53,324 nt of DNA, from assembly GCA_945868725.1 (NCBI GenBank), contig CAMBMU010000009.1, forward strand, positions 1-53,324, in the 5' to 3' direction. This stretch comes from Spirosoma fluviale. GTDB lineage: Bacteria; Bacteroidota; Bacteroidia; Cytophagales; Cyclobacteriaceae. This document shows, piece after piece, positions 7,389 to 15,626 of this stretch (its first letter is position 1; each line of letters begins with the position of its first letter). Both the position numbers and the translations under genes were made by a program. Below the pieces are notes generated by a model. It saw only the letters and a list, made by a program, of their open reading frames with translations, made no database searches and had not been told where the DNA came from.

Positions 7389-9035
7389 ATGTCTAAATCA
7401 TTTTATTTTTTGGCGCTATTTCTGTGTGTTTGTTGGACTACAAAAACGGTAGCTCAAGATCGCTATGCCGTATTTTTTAAGTTTAAGCCCCAAAAGGAAT
7501 ATTCCTTAGGAAGTCCAAGTAAATTTCTAACCGAAAAGGCCATCCAACGAAGAGTACGGGAAAAGTTTTCCTTGGACAGTTTGGACCTGCCCGTTACTGC
7601 CGCATATATCCAAGGGCTAGGTGCATTTAGCCAAGAACTGCTGTATGTAAGCAAATGGTTGAATGCCGCCATAGTGGTCACCGATGTAGAAGGCAAGAAA
7701 AAAATGGAAGGGCTGCCATACGTGCAAAAAGTGGAATGGGTAGCCAAAGGATTTATTTCAAGGACAGGAAACCGGAATAGTACTGAAGTTTCTGCCTCCC
7801 AACCAAAGAAATGGGTACTTGAAGAAAATTATCGTCAGGCTGCAGCCTATGATTTTCAAAATGAGTTGTTAGGAATTACAGCGATGCACCAAGCAGGATT
7901 TACGGGAAAGGGGATTACGATTGCTGTATTCGATTCTGGATTTCCTGGTTTGGATAAGGCTACCGCTTTTTCGCATGTTTTTACCAATACCCAAGTTTTG
8001 GGTCAGTTGCATGTGGTTCGTCCTTGGATAAAAGATGTCTTTCGGGAGAATGAACATGGTACCCAAGTCGCTTCCTTAATCCTCGCAAATCAAGCCGGTA
8101 CCTTGGTAGCCGGGGCTCATCAAGCGAAAGTAATCTTTGCCATTACAGAGGATGTAGCTACAGAATATCCGATAGAAGAGCTCAACTGGGTTCGTGCGGC
8201 AGAATATGCGGATAGTTTGGGTGTGGATATTATCAACAGCTCCTTGGGATACCTTGATTTTGACGAGCCGAGTTTGACCTATAGCAAGTCTCAATTGGAT
8301 GGAAAAACCACCTATGTCACGCGTGGAGCTACCTTGGCTGCAAAAAGAGGAATATTGGTAGTTAACAGTGTCGGTAATTATGGTTCAGCAGGAAGCAGTA
8401 GCTTGGTAGCACCAGCTGACGCACAAGGGATTCTTTCTGTTGGTTCAGTGAATGCCAGTTCCGTTGTTTCCTCCTTCAGTTCTCGCGGTCCAACAGCCGA
8501 TGGTCGAATCAAGCCAGAGTTGGTGGCCTTTGGACAAAGCCCAGTACTGATTCGTGGTTCAGGTCAAGTGGTTGCTGCGTCTGGTACTTCCTTTTCGGCG
8601 CCTCAGATCGCAGCGCTTGCTGCTGGATTATGGGAGGCAAAGCCCAATTGGACCAAAGATGAATTGTTGAGTAATCTTCTGAAAAGTGGCAGTCAGTATG
8701 CGACCCCGGATCAAAATTTAGGTTACGGGATACCCAATTTCCGAAGTGCTTACTATGGAGCTCTTTTGGGGTTGAATGAAGAAATTGAATCAGGTTCAAG
8801 TATCTATCCAAATCCCCTTCGTACTGAATCCCTCCACATTCGATTTGGAAAGGAATTGAGGATGACGCTTCAAATTTTGGATGGTTCAGGTAGAAGAATC
8901 ATAGAAAAGGTAGGGGAGCGATACGCTATCCAGCAGCCGTATGTCTTTAATTTGCCAGATTTGCCTTCAGGAATTTATTTTCTTCAGCTCTTAGATGGCA
9001 AAGAAATTGCGTACAGGAAACTTATTAAACTTTAA
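7389..9035 (+). CDS. S8 subtilisin-like serine peptidase with T9SS sorting domain
   Basis: 548 residues, secreted. Signal peptide residues 1-22 (ending TVAQ). A pro-region follows to about residue 160. The subtilase catalytic triad is complete: Asp182 (IAVFDSGFPG), His223 (EHGTQVASL) and Ser401 (GTSFSAPQIAAL), with the oxyanion Asn330 in SVGNYG. The last ~75 residues (SSIYPNPLR ... LPSGIYFLQLL ... KLIKL) are a type A C-terminal sorting domain, which directs export through the type IX secretion system and attachment to the cell surface or release. It is therefore an extracellular or surface protease, likely for nutrient proteins. It appears to be a single gene with its own promoter; rpe follows after 51 nt. 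Confidence 0.95.
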   Translation: MSKSFYFLALFLCVCWTTKTVAQDRYAVFFKFKPQKEYSLGSPSKFLTEKAIQRRVREKFSLDSLDLPVTAAYIQGLGAFSQELLYVSKWLNAAIVVTDVEGKKKMEGLPYVQKVEWVAKGFISRTGNRNSTEVSASQPKKWVLEENYRQAAAYDFQNELLGITAMHQAGFTGKGITIAVFDSGFPGLDKATAFSHVFTNTQVLGQLHVVRPWIKDVFRENEHGTQVASLILANQAGTLVAGAHQAKVIFAITEDVATEYPIEELNWVRAAEYADSLGVDIINSSLGYLDFDEPSLTYSKSQLDGKTTYVTRGATLAAKRGILVVNSVGNYGSAGSSSLVAPADAQGILSVGSVNASSVVSSFSSRGPTADGRIKPELVAFGQSPVLIRGSGQVVAASGTSFSAPQIAALAAGLWEAKPNWTKDELLSNLLKSGSQYATPDQNLGYGIPNFRSAYYGALLGLNEEIESGSSIYPNPLRTESLHIRFGKELRMTLQILDGSGRRIIEKVGERYAIQQPYVFNLPDLPSGIYFLQLLDGKEIAYRKLIKL

Positions 9036-9086
9036 CATTGGACAAAACAGGAGTTATTCCGTGATTTGTAGCTACTAAACCTGAAG

Positions 9087-9743
9087 ATGAACCCTCAAAT
9101 CGCTCCCTCCATACTAGCTGCTGACTTTGCAAACTTGCAACGAGAAGTAGAGTTGCTCAATACCTCTGTTGCGGATTTTATCCATGTAGATATCATGGAT
9201 GGGGTTTTTGTACCCAATATTTCGTTTGGTATTCCCGTCACCGAAGCAATTCATCGCCATGCGACCAAGCCCTTGGACGTACATTTGATGATTGTAAATC
9301 CTGAGTTGTATTTGGAGGACTTTGTGAAGGCAGGTGCTTCGATTCTAACTGTTCATGTGGAGGCTTGCACCCATTTGCATCGTACGCTTCAAGAAATTAA
9401 GCGGCTGGGAGTGTCTGCTGGGGTTGCACTCAATCCGCATACCCCAATTGAACTGTTGACTGAAGTACTTGAGGAGATTGACTTGGTCTGTGTGATGTCG
9501 GTAAATCCAGGATTTGGAGGGCAAAAATTCATTGAACATAGCTATGCAAAAGTGGCTAACTTGAAGAACCTGATTCTTAAAAAAGGAGCAAAAACCCAAA
9601 TCGAGGTTGATGGTGGAGTGAGTGAACAAAATGCAAAACGCTTAGTAGAAGCTGGGGCAGATATTCTGGTGGCTGGAAGCTTTGTGTTTAAGGCACCGGA
9701 TCCTATTGCCGCTATCGCTTCGTTAAAAAGTATTTCTAGCTAA
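9087..9743 (+). CDS. rpe: Ribulose-phosphate 3-epimerase
   Basis: 218 residues, the normal length. Interconverts ribulose 5-phosphate and xylulose 5-phosphate in the pentose phosphate pathway (cytoplasm, metal-dependent TIM barrel). Family motifs occur in order: APSILAADFANL (Ser and Asp of strand 1), HVDIMDGVFVPNISFG with the metal ligands His and Asp, DVHLMI with the next His, MSVNPGFGGQKF (phosphate loop), and EVDGGV with the catalytic Asp, then VAGSFVFK. Start ATG 9087 gives the standard N-terminus. Confidence 0.97.
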   Translation: MNPQIAPSILAADFANLQREVELLNTSVADFIHVDIMDGVFVPNISFGIPVTEAIHRHATKPLDVHLMIVNPELYLEDFVKAGASILTVHVEACTHLHRTLQEIKRLGVSAGVALNPHTPIELLTEVLEEIDLVCVMSVNPGFGGQKFIEHSYAKVANLKNLILKKGAKTQIEVDGGVSEQNAKRLVEAGADILVAGSFVFKAPDPIAAIASLKSISS

Positions 9744-9802
9744 TTGTTTCTGATAAAACTATTTAGTTCAGGAGAAATGGAGCTATTCATCCGATTTAAG
9801 CC

Positions 9803-10285
9803 ATGACCTTTCAATTTCGCATTTTTCTGGTTACACTACTTTTTTGGTCTTTAACCCAAGAAGTAGCAGCACAAGTAGATACTACACAAGTAGTACTTAC
9901 AGATGCGGATTGGACCAATTATGCTCAAATTGAAGTGATGACTTCGAAGTATATGGCTGATAAAACCAAAGAGCTAAAGGAATGGATAAGTGCAAAGGAA
10001 GGACTTGGTGGAGGTGCTCGATACAACCAAATTAAAGGTGTTTGGGGCAATGCCAAAAAAGAAATAGCCATTGGGTTAACGGAACAGGAGCGAGAAGCTT
10101 ACCAAGAAGCACTCGCGTATCAAAATTCATTGCAAAAACTGGTGATTGTGTTTCAGGCAGATTTGATTCGTGATGAAAAATTATTGGGATTGAAACTTTT
10201 TGAGCAAATCTCCAAGGCCATTCAGGATGATCCCGCAATGAAGGAAAAGCTGGTTCAGAAAGTGGCCCAGTTAACTAAGAAATAA
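9803..10285 (+). CDS. Secreted protein of unknown function
   Basis: 160 residues. Signal peptide to about residue 23 (ending EVAAQ). The mature protein is predicted to be mostly helical and charged: a DADWTNYAQIEVMTSKYMA segment, a Gly-rich turn (EGLGGGARYNQ) near residue 73, then long amphipathic helices to a Lys-rich end. No catalytic motif is seen and I do not recognise the family. It lies 59 nt after rpe and immediately before dispersed-repeat copy B. It could be a periplasmic chaperone-like or structural protein, but that is only a guess. Confidence 0.7.
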   Translation: MTFQFRIFLVTLLFWSLTQEVAAQVDTTQVVLTDADWTNYAQIEVMTSKYMADKTKELKEWISAKEGLGGGARYNQIKGVWGNAKKEIAIGLTEQEREAYQEALAYQNSLQKLVIVFQADLIRDEKLLGLKLFEQISKAIQDDPAMKEKLVQKVAQLTKK

Positions 10286-10291
10286 TTTAAT

Positions 10292-10451
10292 GATTATCCG
10301 CAATCCTACCTTGGCTCAATAACTATGTTTACAAAGCGGATAATCGTTGACAGTTGGCACACCACGGTCTGCAGGCTGTCCACGGTCCACAGCTCACTTA
10401 ATTGAACTTCAAACTTTATTTTCTTTAAGTACAGGTAAAAAGCGGATAATC
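10292..10451 (+). repeat. Dispersed 160-bp element, copy B (intact)
   Basis: Bounded by GATTATCCGC (10292-10301) and its exact inverse GCGGATAATC (10442-10451), with a third, internal GCGGATAATC at 10336-10345. Between them lie a ~35-nt left arm and a right arm containing GTTGACAG, CTGTCCACGGTCCACAGCTC, and a pyrimidine-rich stretch ending in GGTAAAAAGCGG. The same order of blocks occurs, inverted, at 19975-20119, and a truncated version at 2189-2283. It has no ORF. This looks like a MITE-type or REP-type non-autonomous element with 10-bp terminal inverted repeats. Confidence 0.75.
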
Positions 10452-10539
10452 ACGTAAAATTTAATTCATTTCAATGGGCAGGATTTGTATTTATTGGCTT
10501 TTCACACACCAAAAAGGTTTTGCTGTTCGTTTCTTATTT

Positions 10540-11559
10540 ATGTCTAAAAAAAGGTTTTGCCTGTTGTTTTCATTTTTCTTGCTTTTAAGTGCTCCTTCTT
10601 TTTCTCAAGACGAAGATGTTTTTGGCATTACTAGAAAAGCGAGATCCCCTAAAAGTGAATCTAGTATAGGGAATGCATTTCGGTCGATACAGCAAATGTT
10701 TTCATTTCAATTAGCTACTGGTGCAGCACAGTATACGATGGGAACAACATTTTATAAGGGGGATTCAAAAATTTATCCAATCACCCAATATCAAAATCAA
10801 GAATTTGGATATTATCCTTTGCCTGATACCTTGGCTTTGACTACTCGACAGTGGATACTTCCTACCGTAGAGGCTGGTCTTCGTCTCAATTTATTTAACA
10901 TTCTAACCTTAGGTGGTGGGTATGGTTGGGAAAAAGGAATGCTCAACCCATTTGAGGGAGGGCAATATCAATTCTCACTCGAAGGAGAAGCCTACAGTGC
11001 AACCAATTACTATGCATCTGCTGGTTTGGTATTGTATGATGCAAGCAGACGCAGATTTCTCCTAAAGCAACGCTACAAAAGGTTCAATGGGGCAAACCCA
11101 GAACTAAAAATGCGGATGGAGCGGGAATACCAACAGCGTATTCGGCAAAATTACCCCTGGAGCATTAGTGTTGAAGCAGAAGTAGGTAAAGTAAATGTAA
11201 ACCAAGGAGAACCAGCAGTTCCAAAAGTATACCTGCCTCGATTGGCTGCTGCCAAAGATCAATATACCTATGCTGGCGCGCTACGCGTTTCCTATGACCT
11301 TTCCGAGTATGCTTCCGTTTTTGTAAAGGGTAAATACATGCAACGATCTTTTGAGAATGGCTCTCCTGATTTCACTCCTTTTCCCATGAATCAAGAGGTT
11401 TATTCGATACAAACTGGCTTTTCCATCAGGACTCCTGGAACCAAGCGTTGTAGAATAAATGGTTGCGGTGTAGTCATGAAGCATAATCATAATGGAGTAG
11501 AGTACCGGGGTAGTTCCATTTTTTATTTTCAAAATCGTAAAATCGGACAATGGAATTGA
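10540..11559 (+). CDS. Secreted protein, probable outer-membrane beta-barrel
   Basis: 339 residues. Start ATG 10540 gives a clean signal peptide (MSKKRFCLLFSFFLLLSAPS, cleavage after FSQ); the longer frame adds 22 residues with no signal. The mature part alternates aromatic and small residues in short strands (FSFQLATGAAQYTMG, WILPTVEAGLRLNLF, SATNYYASAGLVLYD, YTYAGALRVSYDLS, YASVFVKGKYMQR), typical of outer-membrane barrels or OmpA-like surface proteins, with an Arg/Lys-rich loop near residue 190. The last ~45 residues are rich in Arg and Cys and look unlike a barrel strand. Specific function is unknown. It lies downstream of repeat copy B. Confidence 0.65.
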   Translation: MSKKRFCLLFSFFLLLSAPSFSQDEDVFGITRKARSPKSESSIGNAFRSIQQMFSFQLATGAAQYTMGTTFYKGDSKIYPITQYQNQEFGYYPLPDTLALTTRQWILPTVEAGLRLNLFNILTLGGGYGWEKGMLNPFEGGQYQFSLEGEAYSATNYYASAGLVLYDASRRRFLLKQRYKRFNGANPELKMRMEREYQQRIRQNYPWSISVEAEVGKVNVNQGEPAVPKVYLPRLAAAKDQYTYAGALRVSYDLSEYASVFVKGKYMQRSFENGSPDFTPFPMNQEVYSIQTGFSIRTPGTKRCRINGCGVVMKHNHNGVEYRGSSIFYFQNRKIGQWN

Positions 11560-11653
11560 CAAAATAAATGCAGGATAAGGTTAAATTCTTGGTTTTATTC
11601 CAGCCTGCTTTTTACTATCTTGCATACCGAATTTAAGTTACAGTACGCCATTT

Positions 11654-14209
11654 ATGAGCCAAAGAGAAAACGAGAATATCATCCCAATAAATATTGAAGA
11701 GGAAATGCGTGGTGCCTACATCGATTATTCGATGTCGGTAATTGTTTCCAGAGCACTTCCAGATGTCCGTGATGGACTCAAACCAGTTCACAGGCGTATC
11801 CTGTATGGAATGCAAGAACTTGGCGTATTGCATAACAAACCTCATAAAAAATCAGCCAGAATCGTAGGAGAGGTGTTGGGTAAGTATCACCCGCATGGTG
11901 ATTCAGCGGTTTACGAAACAATGGTTCGTATGGCTCAAGATTGGTCCTTACGCTATACGTTGGTTGATGGGCAAGGAAACTTTGGTTCAGTGGATGGGGA
12001 TAATGCAGCTGCTATGCGATACACCGAAGCAAGACTCAAGCGTATTGCTGAGGAGTTGCTGGTGGATATCAACAAAGAAACGGTAGATTTTCAGCTAAAC
12101 TTTGACGATTCGCTTAAAGAGCCCACCGTACTTCCAGCCAAAGTACCGGCACTTCTACTAAATGGTGCTTCTGGTATTGCAGTAGGGATGGCTACCAATA
12201 TGGCTCCTCACAATTTAGGAGAGGTAATCGATGGAATTATCGCTTACATTGCCAATAAAGACATCACTATTGCGGAGCTGATGAACTTTATAGTAGCCCC
12301 TGATTTCCCTACCGGAGGCATCATCTATGGGTACAATGGGGTCAAGGCGGCTTTTGAAACAGGCCGAGGACGAATTGTCGTTCGTGGCAAAGCTAACATA
12401 GAAATCAAAGAAGGAGGAAGTAGGGAGATGATTGTCATCACCGAAATTCCTTACATGGTCAACAAGGCCAGTATGGTGGAAAAGACCGCCCAATTGATCA
12501 ATGAAAAGAAGATTGAAGGGATTTCAGCTATCCGAGATGAATCCGATCGGTCGGGGATGCGCGTTGTTTATGAATTGAAGCGCGATGCAGTTTCTAGTGT
12601 GGTTTTGAATAACCTTTACAAGCAAACGGCTCTTCAAACTTCTTTCTCGGTAAACAATGTGGCCTTGGTAAAAGGGCGTCCATATACCTTAAACTTGAAA
12701 GACCTGATTGTTCACTACGTGTCTCACCGACACGAAGTAGTTGTTCGAAGAACAGAGTTTGAACTAAAGGAAGCTGAGAAGCGAGCACACATTTTACAGG
12801 GGTATTTGATTGCACTTGATCACTTGGATGAAGTGATTGCTTTGATTCGAAGTTCAGCTGACCCAGAAACTGCCCGAAATGGATTGATGGAGCGCTTTGA
12901 CTTGAGTGAAATTCAGGCTAGAGCCATCCTTGACATGCGACTTCAGCGCCTTACTGGCATGGAGCGTGATAAAATCATTGCTGAATACAAAGAAATCATG
13001 GCGCTTATCGAAGAACTTCAGGCCATTCTTGGAGATGAAGATAAGCGAATGGAGATCATCAAGTCTGAACTTCTGGAAATGAAGGAACGCTACTCGGATG
13101 ATCGCCGTACAGAGATTGAGCACAATGCTGAAGACTTCAGTTACGAGGACATGATCCCCAACGAGGAAGTGGTTATTACCGTTTCTCATGAAGGTTATGT
13201 GAAGCGAACAGCCCTAACAGAATACCGTACCCAAGGAAGAGGAGGAATTGGTTCCAAAGGAGTGAGTACCAAAGAAGATGATTGGACAGAGTACCTATTC
13301 ACAGCCTCTACGCACAATTACCTATTGATTTTTACCGATAAGGGCAAGCTCTTTTGGTTGAAAGCCTATGCGATACCGGAAGGGTCAAAGACGGCGAAGG
13401 GTAGACCGATTCAAAACTTGATCAACATCACCCAAGACGACAAAATCCGTTCCATCATCCAAGTGGAGAACTTGGAAGATCAGGATTACATCAACAATCA
13501 CTTCCTGGTGATGGTGACCAAGCAAGGAGTCATCAAGAAGACTACGCTAGAGCAATATTCTAGACCTAGAACCAACGGAATCATTGCCTTGAATTTCAGA
13601 GAAGATGATCAGCTGGTACACGTGGCCAAAACCAATGGTAGCCAGCACATTGTCATCGCTGCCAAGTCGGGTAGGGCAGTGCATTTCAAGGAAACTGCCG
13701 TTCGCCCAATGGGCCGTACTGCTACAGGGGTAAAAGCAATCACCATGACGGACAAATCAGATTTTGTAATTGGCATGGTTTGTGCGTCTGAACCAAATGC
13801 GACCCTGTTGGTAGTTTCTGAAAAGGGATACGGAAAACGATCCGACCTTGACGAGTACCGAATCACCAATAGAGGTGGCAAAGGAGTGAAAGCGATGAAT
13901 GTAACTGAAAAAACAGGTGCATTGGTTGCTATTAAAGAAGTAGTCGATACCGATGATTTGATGATCATCAACAAGTCAGGCATCATCATCCGTATTGGAA
14001 TGGATCAGCTGCGAATTATGGGTAGAGCTACCCAAGGCGTCCGTTTGATTAAAGTAGGAGAAGGAGACGAGATTTCTTCGGTAGAAAAAATCTCTAGAGA
14101 AGAGGAAGAACTTTCAGAAATTGTTGATAGTTTGAACGATACTCCTGAAACATTAGCACCATCTGATTCTCCGGAATCAGAAGAAACCCCTGAACAATTA
14201 CCTGAATAA
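11654..14209 (+). CDS. gyrA: DNA gyrase subunit A
   Basis: 851 residues. Breakage-reunion subunit of gyrase, which introduces negative supercoils with GyrB. The N-terminal winged-helix region has the catalytic Tyr123 in [10 protein letters not shown]. The quinolone-determining region reads [17 protein letters not shown], with Ser84 (E. coli Ser83 equivalent) and Glu88 (Asp87 equivalent), so no resistance change is evident at Ser. The coiled-coil arm spans roughly 370-500. The C-terminal beta-pinwheel contains a GyrA box ([12 protein letters not shown]), which separates it from ParC. The tail is acidic (repeated Glu/Ser/Pro). The next gene begins 34 nt later. Confidence 0.96.
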   Translation: MSQRENENIIPINIEEEMRGAYIDYSMSVIVSRALPDVRDGLKPVHRRILYGMQELGVLHNKPHKKSARIVGEVLGKYHPHGDSAVYETMVRMAQDWSLRYTLVDGQGNFGSVDGDNAAAMRYTEARLKRIAEELLVDINKETVDFQLNFDDSLKEPTVLPAKVPALLLNGASGIAVGMATNMAPHNLGEVIDGIIAYIANKDITIAELMNFIVAPDFPTGGIIYGYNGVKAAFETGRGRIVVRGKANIEIKEGGSREMIVITEIPYMVNKASMVEKTAQLINEKKIEGISAIRDESDRSGMRVVYELKRDAVSSVVLNNLYKQTALQTSFSVNNVALVKGRPYTLNLKDLIVHYVSHRHEVVVRRTEFELKEAEKRAHILQGYLIALDHLDEVIALIRSSADPETARNGLMERFDLSEIQARAILDMRLQRLTGMERDKIIAEYKEIMALIEELQAILGDEDKRMEIIKSELLEMKERYSDDRRTEIEHNAEDFSYEDMIPNEEVVITVSHEGYVKRTALTEYRTQGRGGIGSKGVSTKEDDWTEYLFTASTHNYLLIFTDKGKLFWLKAYAIPEGSKTAKGRPIQNLINITQDDKIRSIIQVENLEDQDYINNHFLVMVTKQGVIKKTTLEQYSRPRTNGIIALNFREDDQLVHVAKTNGSQHIVIAAKSGRAVHFKETAVRPMGRTATGVKAITMTDKSDFVIGMVCASEPNATLLVVSEKGYGKRSDLDEYRITNRGGKGVKAMNVTEKTGALVAIKEVVDTDDLMIINKSGIIIRIGMDQLRIMGRATQGVRLIKVGEGDEISSVEKISREEEELSEIVDSLNDTPETLAPSDSPESEETPEQLPE

Positions 14210-14243
14210 TTAAATACATCAAAACACACAACGAAAAACACGA

Positions 14244-15452
14244 ATGAAAAAGCTCGTTTTATCACTAGCCCTGGTTGCGACCGTCACCTTTGCTTTTGGA
14301 CAAAAGAAAGTAGTAAAAGAGGCAGAGAAAGGATTTAAATCTGGTAATCTTCAAACTGCTCTAGCTTCTATTGATGCTGCTACTACAAATCCTGAAACTA
14401 GTGGAGATCCTGCCACCTTCTTAGTAAAAGGACAAATCGAGACCAAAATCTTTGGAAGGGATTCTTCAAATACAATGGAGACCTTGAAAGTTGGGAATCA
14501 AGCTTTGGCAACATTTACCAAAACCTATGAAATGGCTGGCAACAGCAAAACATCAGCGGTTGGAAAGTTAGTGTATGCAGATGAATTGCCTGGCATTCCA
14601 GACAATTTGAGACCCTATTCTTTAATTACGCTCAAGAATGTTGCTTTTGACAAGGCATTGGATAGGTACACTGAAGATGATATGGAAATGTCTTATGAAT
14701 TCTTCAATCTTGCCGGTGAAATTGACAAAACTGATTCTACTATACATTACAATGCTGGTTTCTTGGCTAATGATTTAGGTCGTTTCGAAGATGCGAAAAG
14801 ACATTTTGGGTACTTGTTTGAGTTGCCAACATACAATAAGACCAATGCGTATTATTTTATGGTGCAGATCTTGAGTACTGAAGAGAAAAACCCAGAAGCT
14901 GCGTTTGCAATAGTGACGAAAGCTCTTGCGGAGTATCCAAACGACAAGGTTTTAGCGGAATATGAAATCCAGTTGCTACTACAACTCAATAAAATGGATG
15001 AAGCAATGACGCAAATCAATAGTGCACTTGCAAAGGACCCAAATAATCCAGGTTTGCTCTTAAGATCTGGATATTTGAAAGAGCAAGGTGGAGACTTAGA
15101 AGCTGCATTAGTGGATTACAAGAAGTCGGTTGAAGTCGATCCTAAATTCTTTGAAGGAAATTATTACACTGGAGCGCTTTTGTTGGAGAAATCAAGAGGT
15201 ATCCTAGCCGAGCTGAACTCTCTATCTGATGCAGAGTGGGAGAAAAGATCTAAAGAGATGGGTACGCAGGCAGATGAATTGTATAAAATGTCTGTTCCTT
15301 ACTTTACTAGGGCTTTGGAAATTAAGTCTGACAACACAGATATCATGATTATCTTGTTCCAGGTGCATACTCGCTTGAAAAACACAGCTGAAGTGAATGC
15401 AATGAATGCAAAGATTTCAGCCATTCTTGGAGCCAACTGGCAAGAGAATTAA
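14244..15452 (+). CDS. Secreted tetratricopeptide-repeat protein
   Basis: 402 residues. Signal peptide to about residue 19 (ALVATVTFAFGQ). Several TPR helices can be read: YNAGFLANDLGRFEDAKRHF, PEAAFAIVTKALAEYPND, MDEAMTQINSALAKDPNNPG and GDLEAALVDYKKSVEVDPK. It probably acts as a periplasmic scaffold; no enzymatic motif is visible. It follows gyrA by 34 nt in the same direction and is closed by a strong terminator, so it may share the gyrA transcript. A functional link with gyrase is not implied. Confidence 0.85.
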   Translation: MKKLVLSLALVATVTFAFGQKKVVKEAEKGFKSGNLQTALASIDAATTNPETSGDPATFLVKGQIETKIFGRDSSNTMETLKVGNQALATFTKTYEMAGNSKTSAVGKLVYADELPGIPDNLRPYSLITLKNVAFDKALDRYTEDDMEMSYEFFNLAGEIDKTDSTIHYNAGFLANDLGRFEDAKRHFGYLFELPTYNKTNAYYFMVQILSTEEKNPEAAFAIVTKALAEYPNDKVLAEYEIQLLLQLNKMDEAMTQINSALAKDPNNPGLLLRSGYLKEQGGDLEAALVDYKKSVEVDPKFFEGNYYTGALLLEKSRGILAELNSLSDAEWEKRSKEMGTQADELYKMSVPYFTRALEIKSDNTDIMIILFQVHTRLKNTAEVNAMNAKISAILGANWQEN

Positions 15453-15470
15453 TCCTTAACAACCTGATTT

Positions 15471-15499
15471 AAAGGCCGGAATTTTCCGGCCTTTTTTTA
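15471..15499 (+). terminator. Rho-independent terminator after TPR gene
   Basis: Perfect 10-bp stem AAAGGCCGGA / TCCGGCCTTT around a 4-nt loop, followed by a run of T. It ends the gyrA-TPR transcript. Confidence 0.92.
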
Positions 15500-15626
15500 T
15501 AAAGTTGTGATTTTGTCTTTCAATTGTGACACGATCCCTGATCTGTTTTTTTTTACTCTATTTATCAAAATTCGATTTTATTTGGTGATGAATTGAATTA
15601 GTTTGCGTTTAGTTGATCCCACATCC

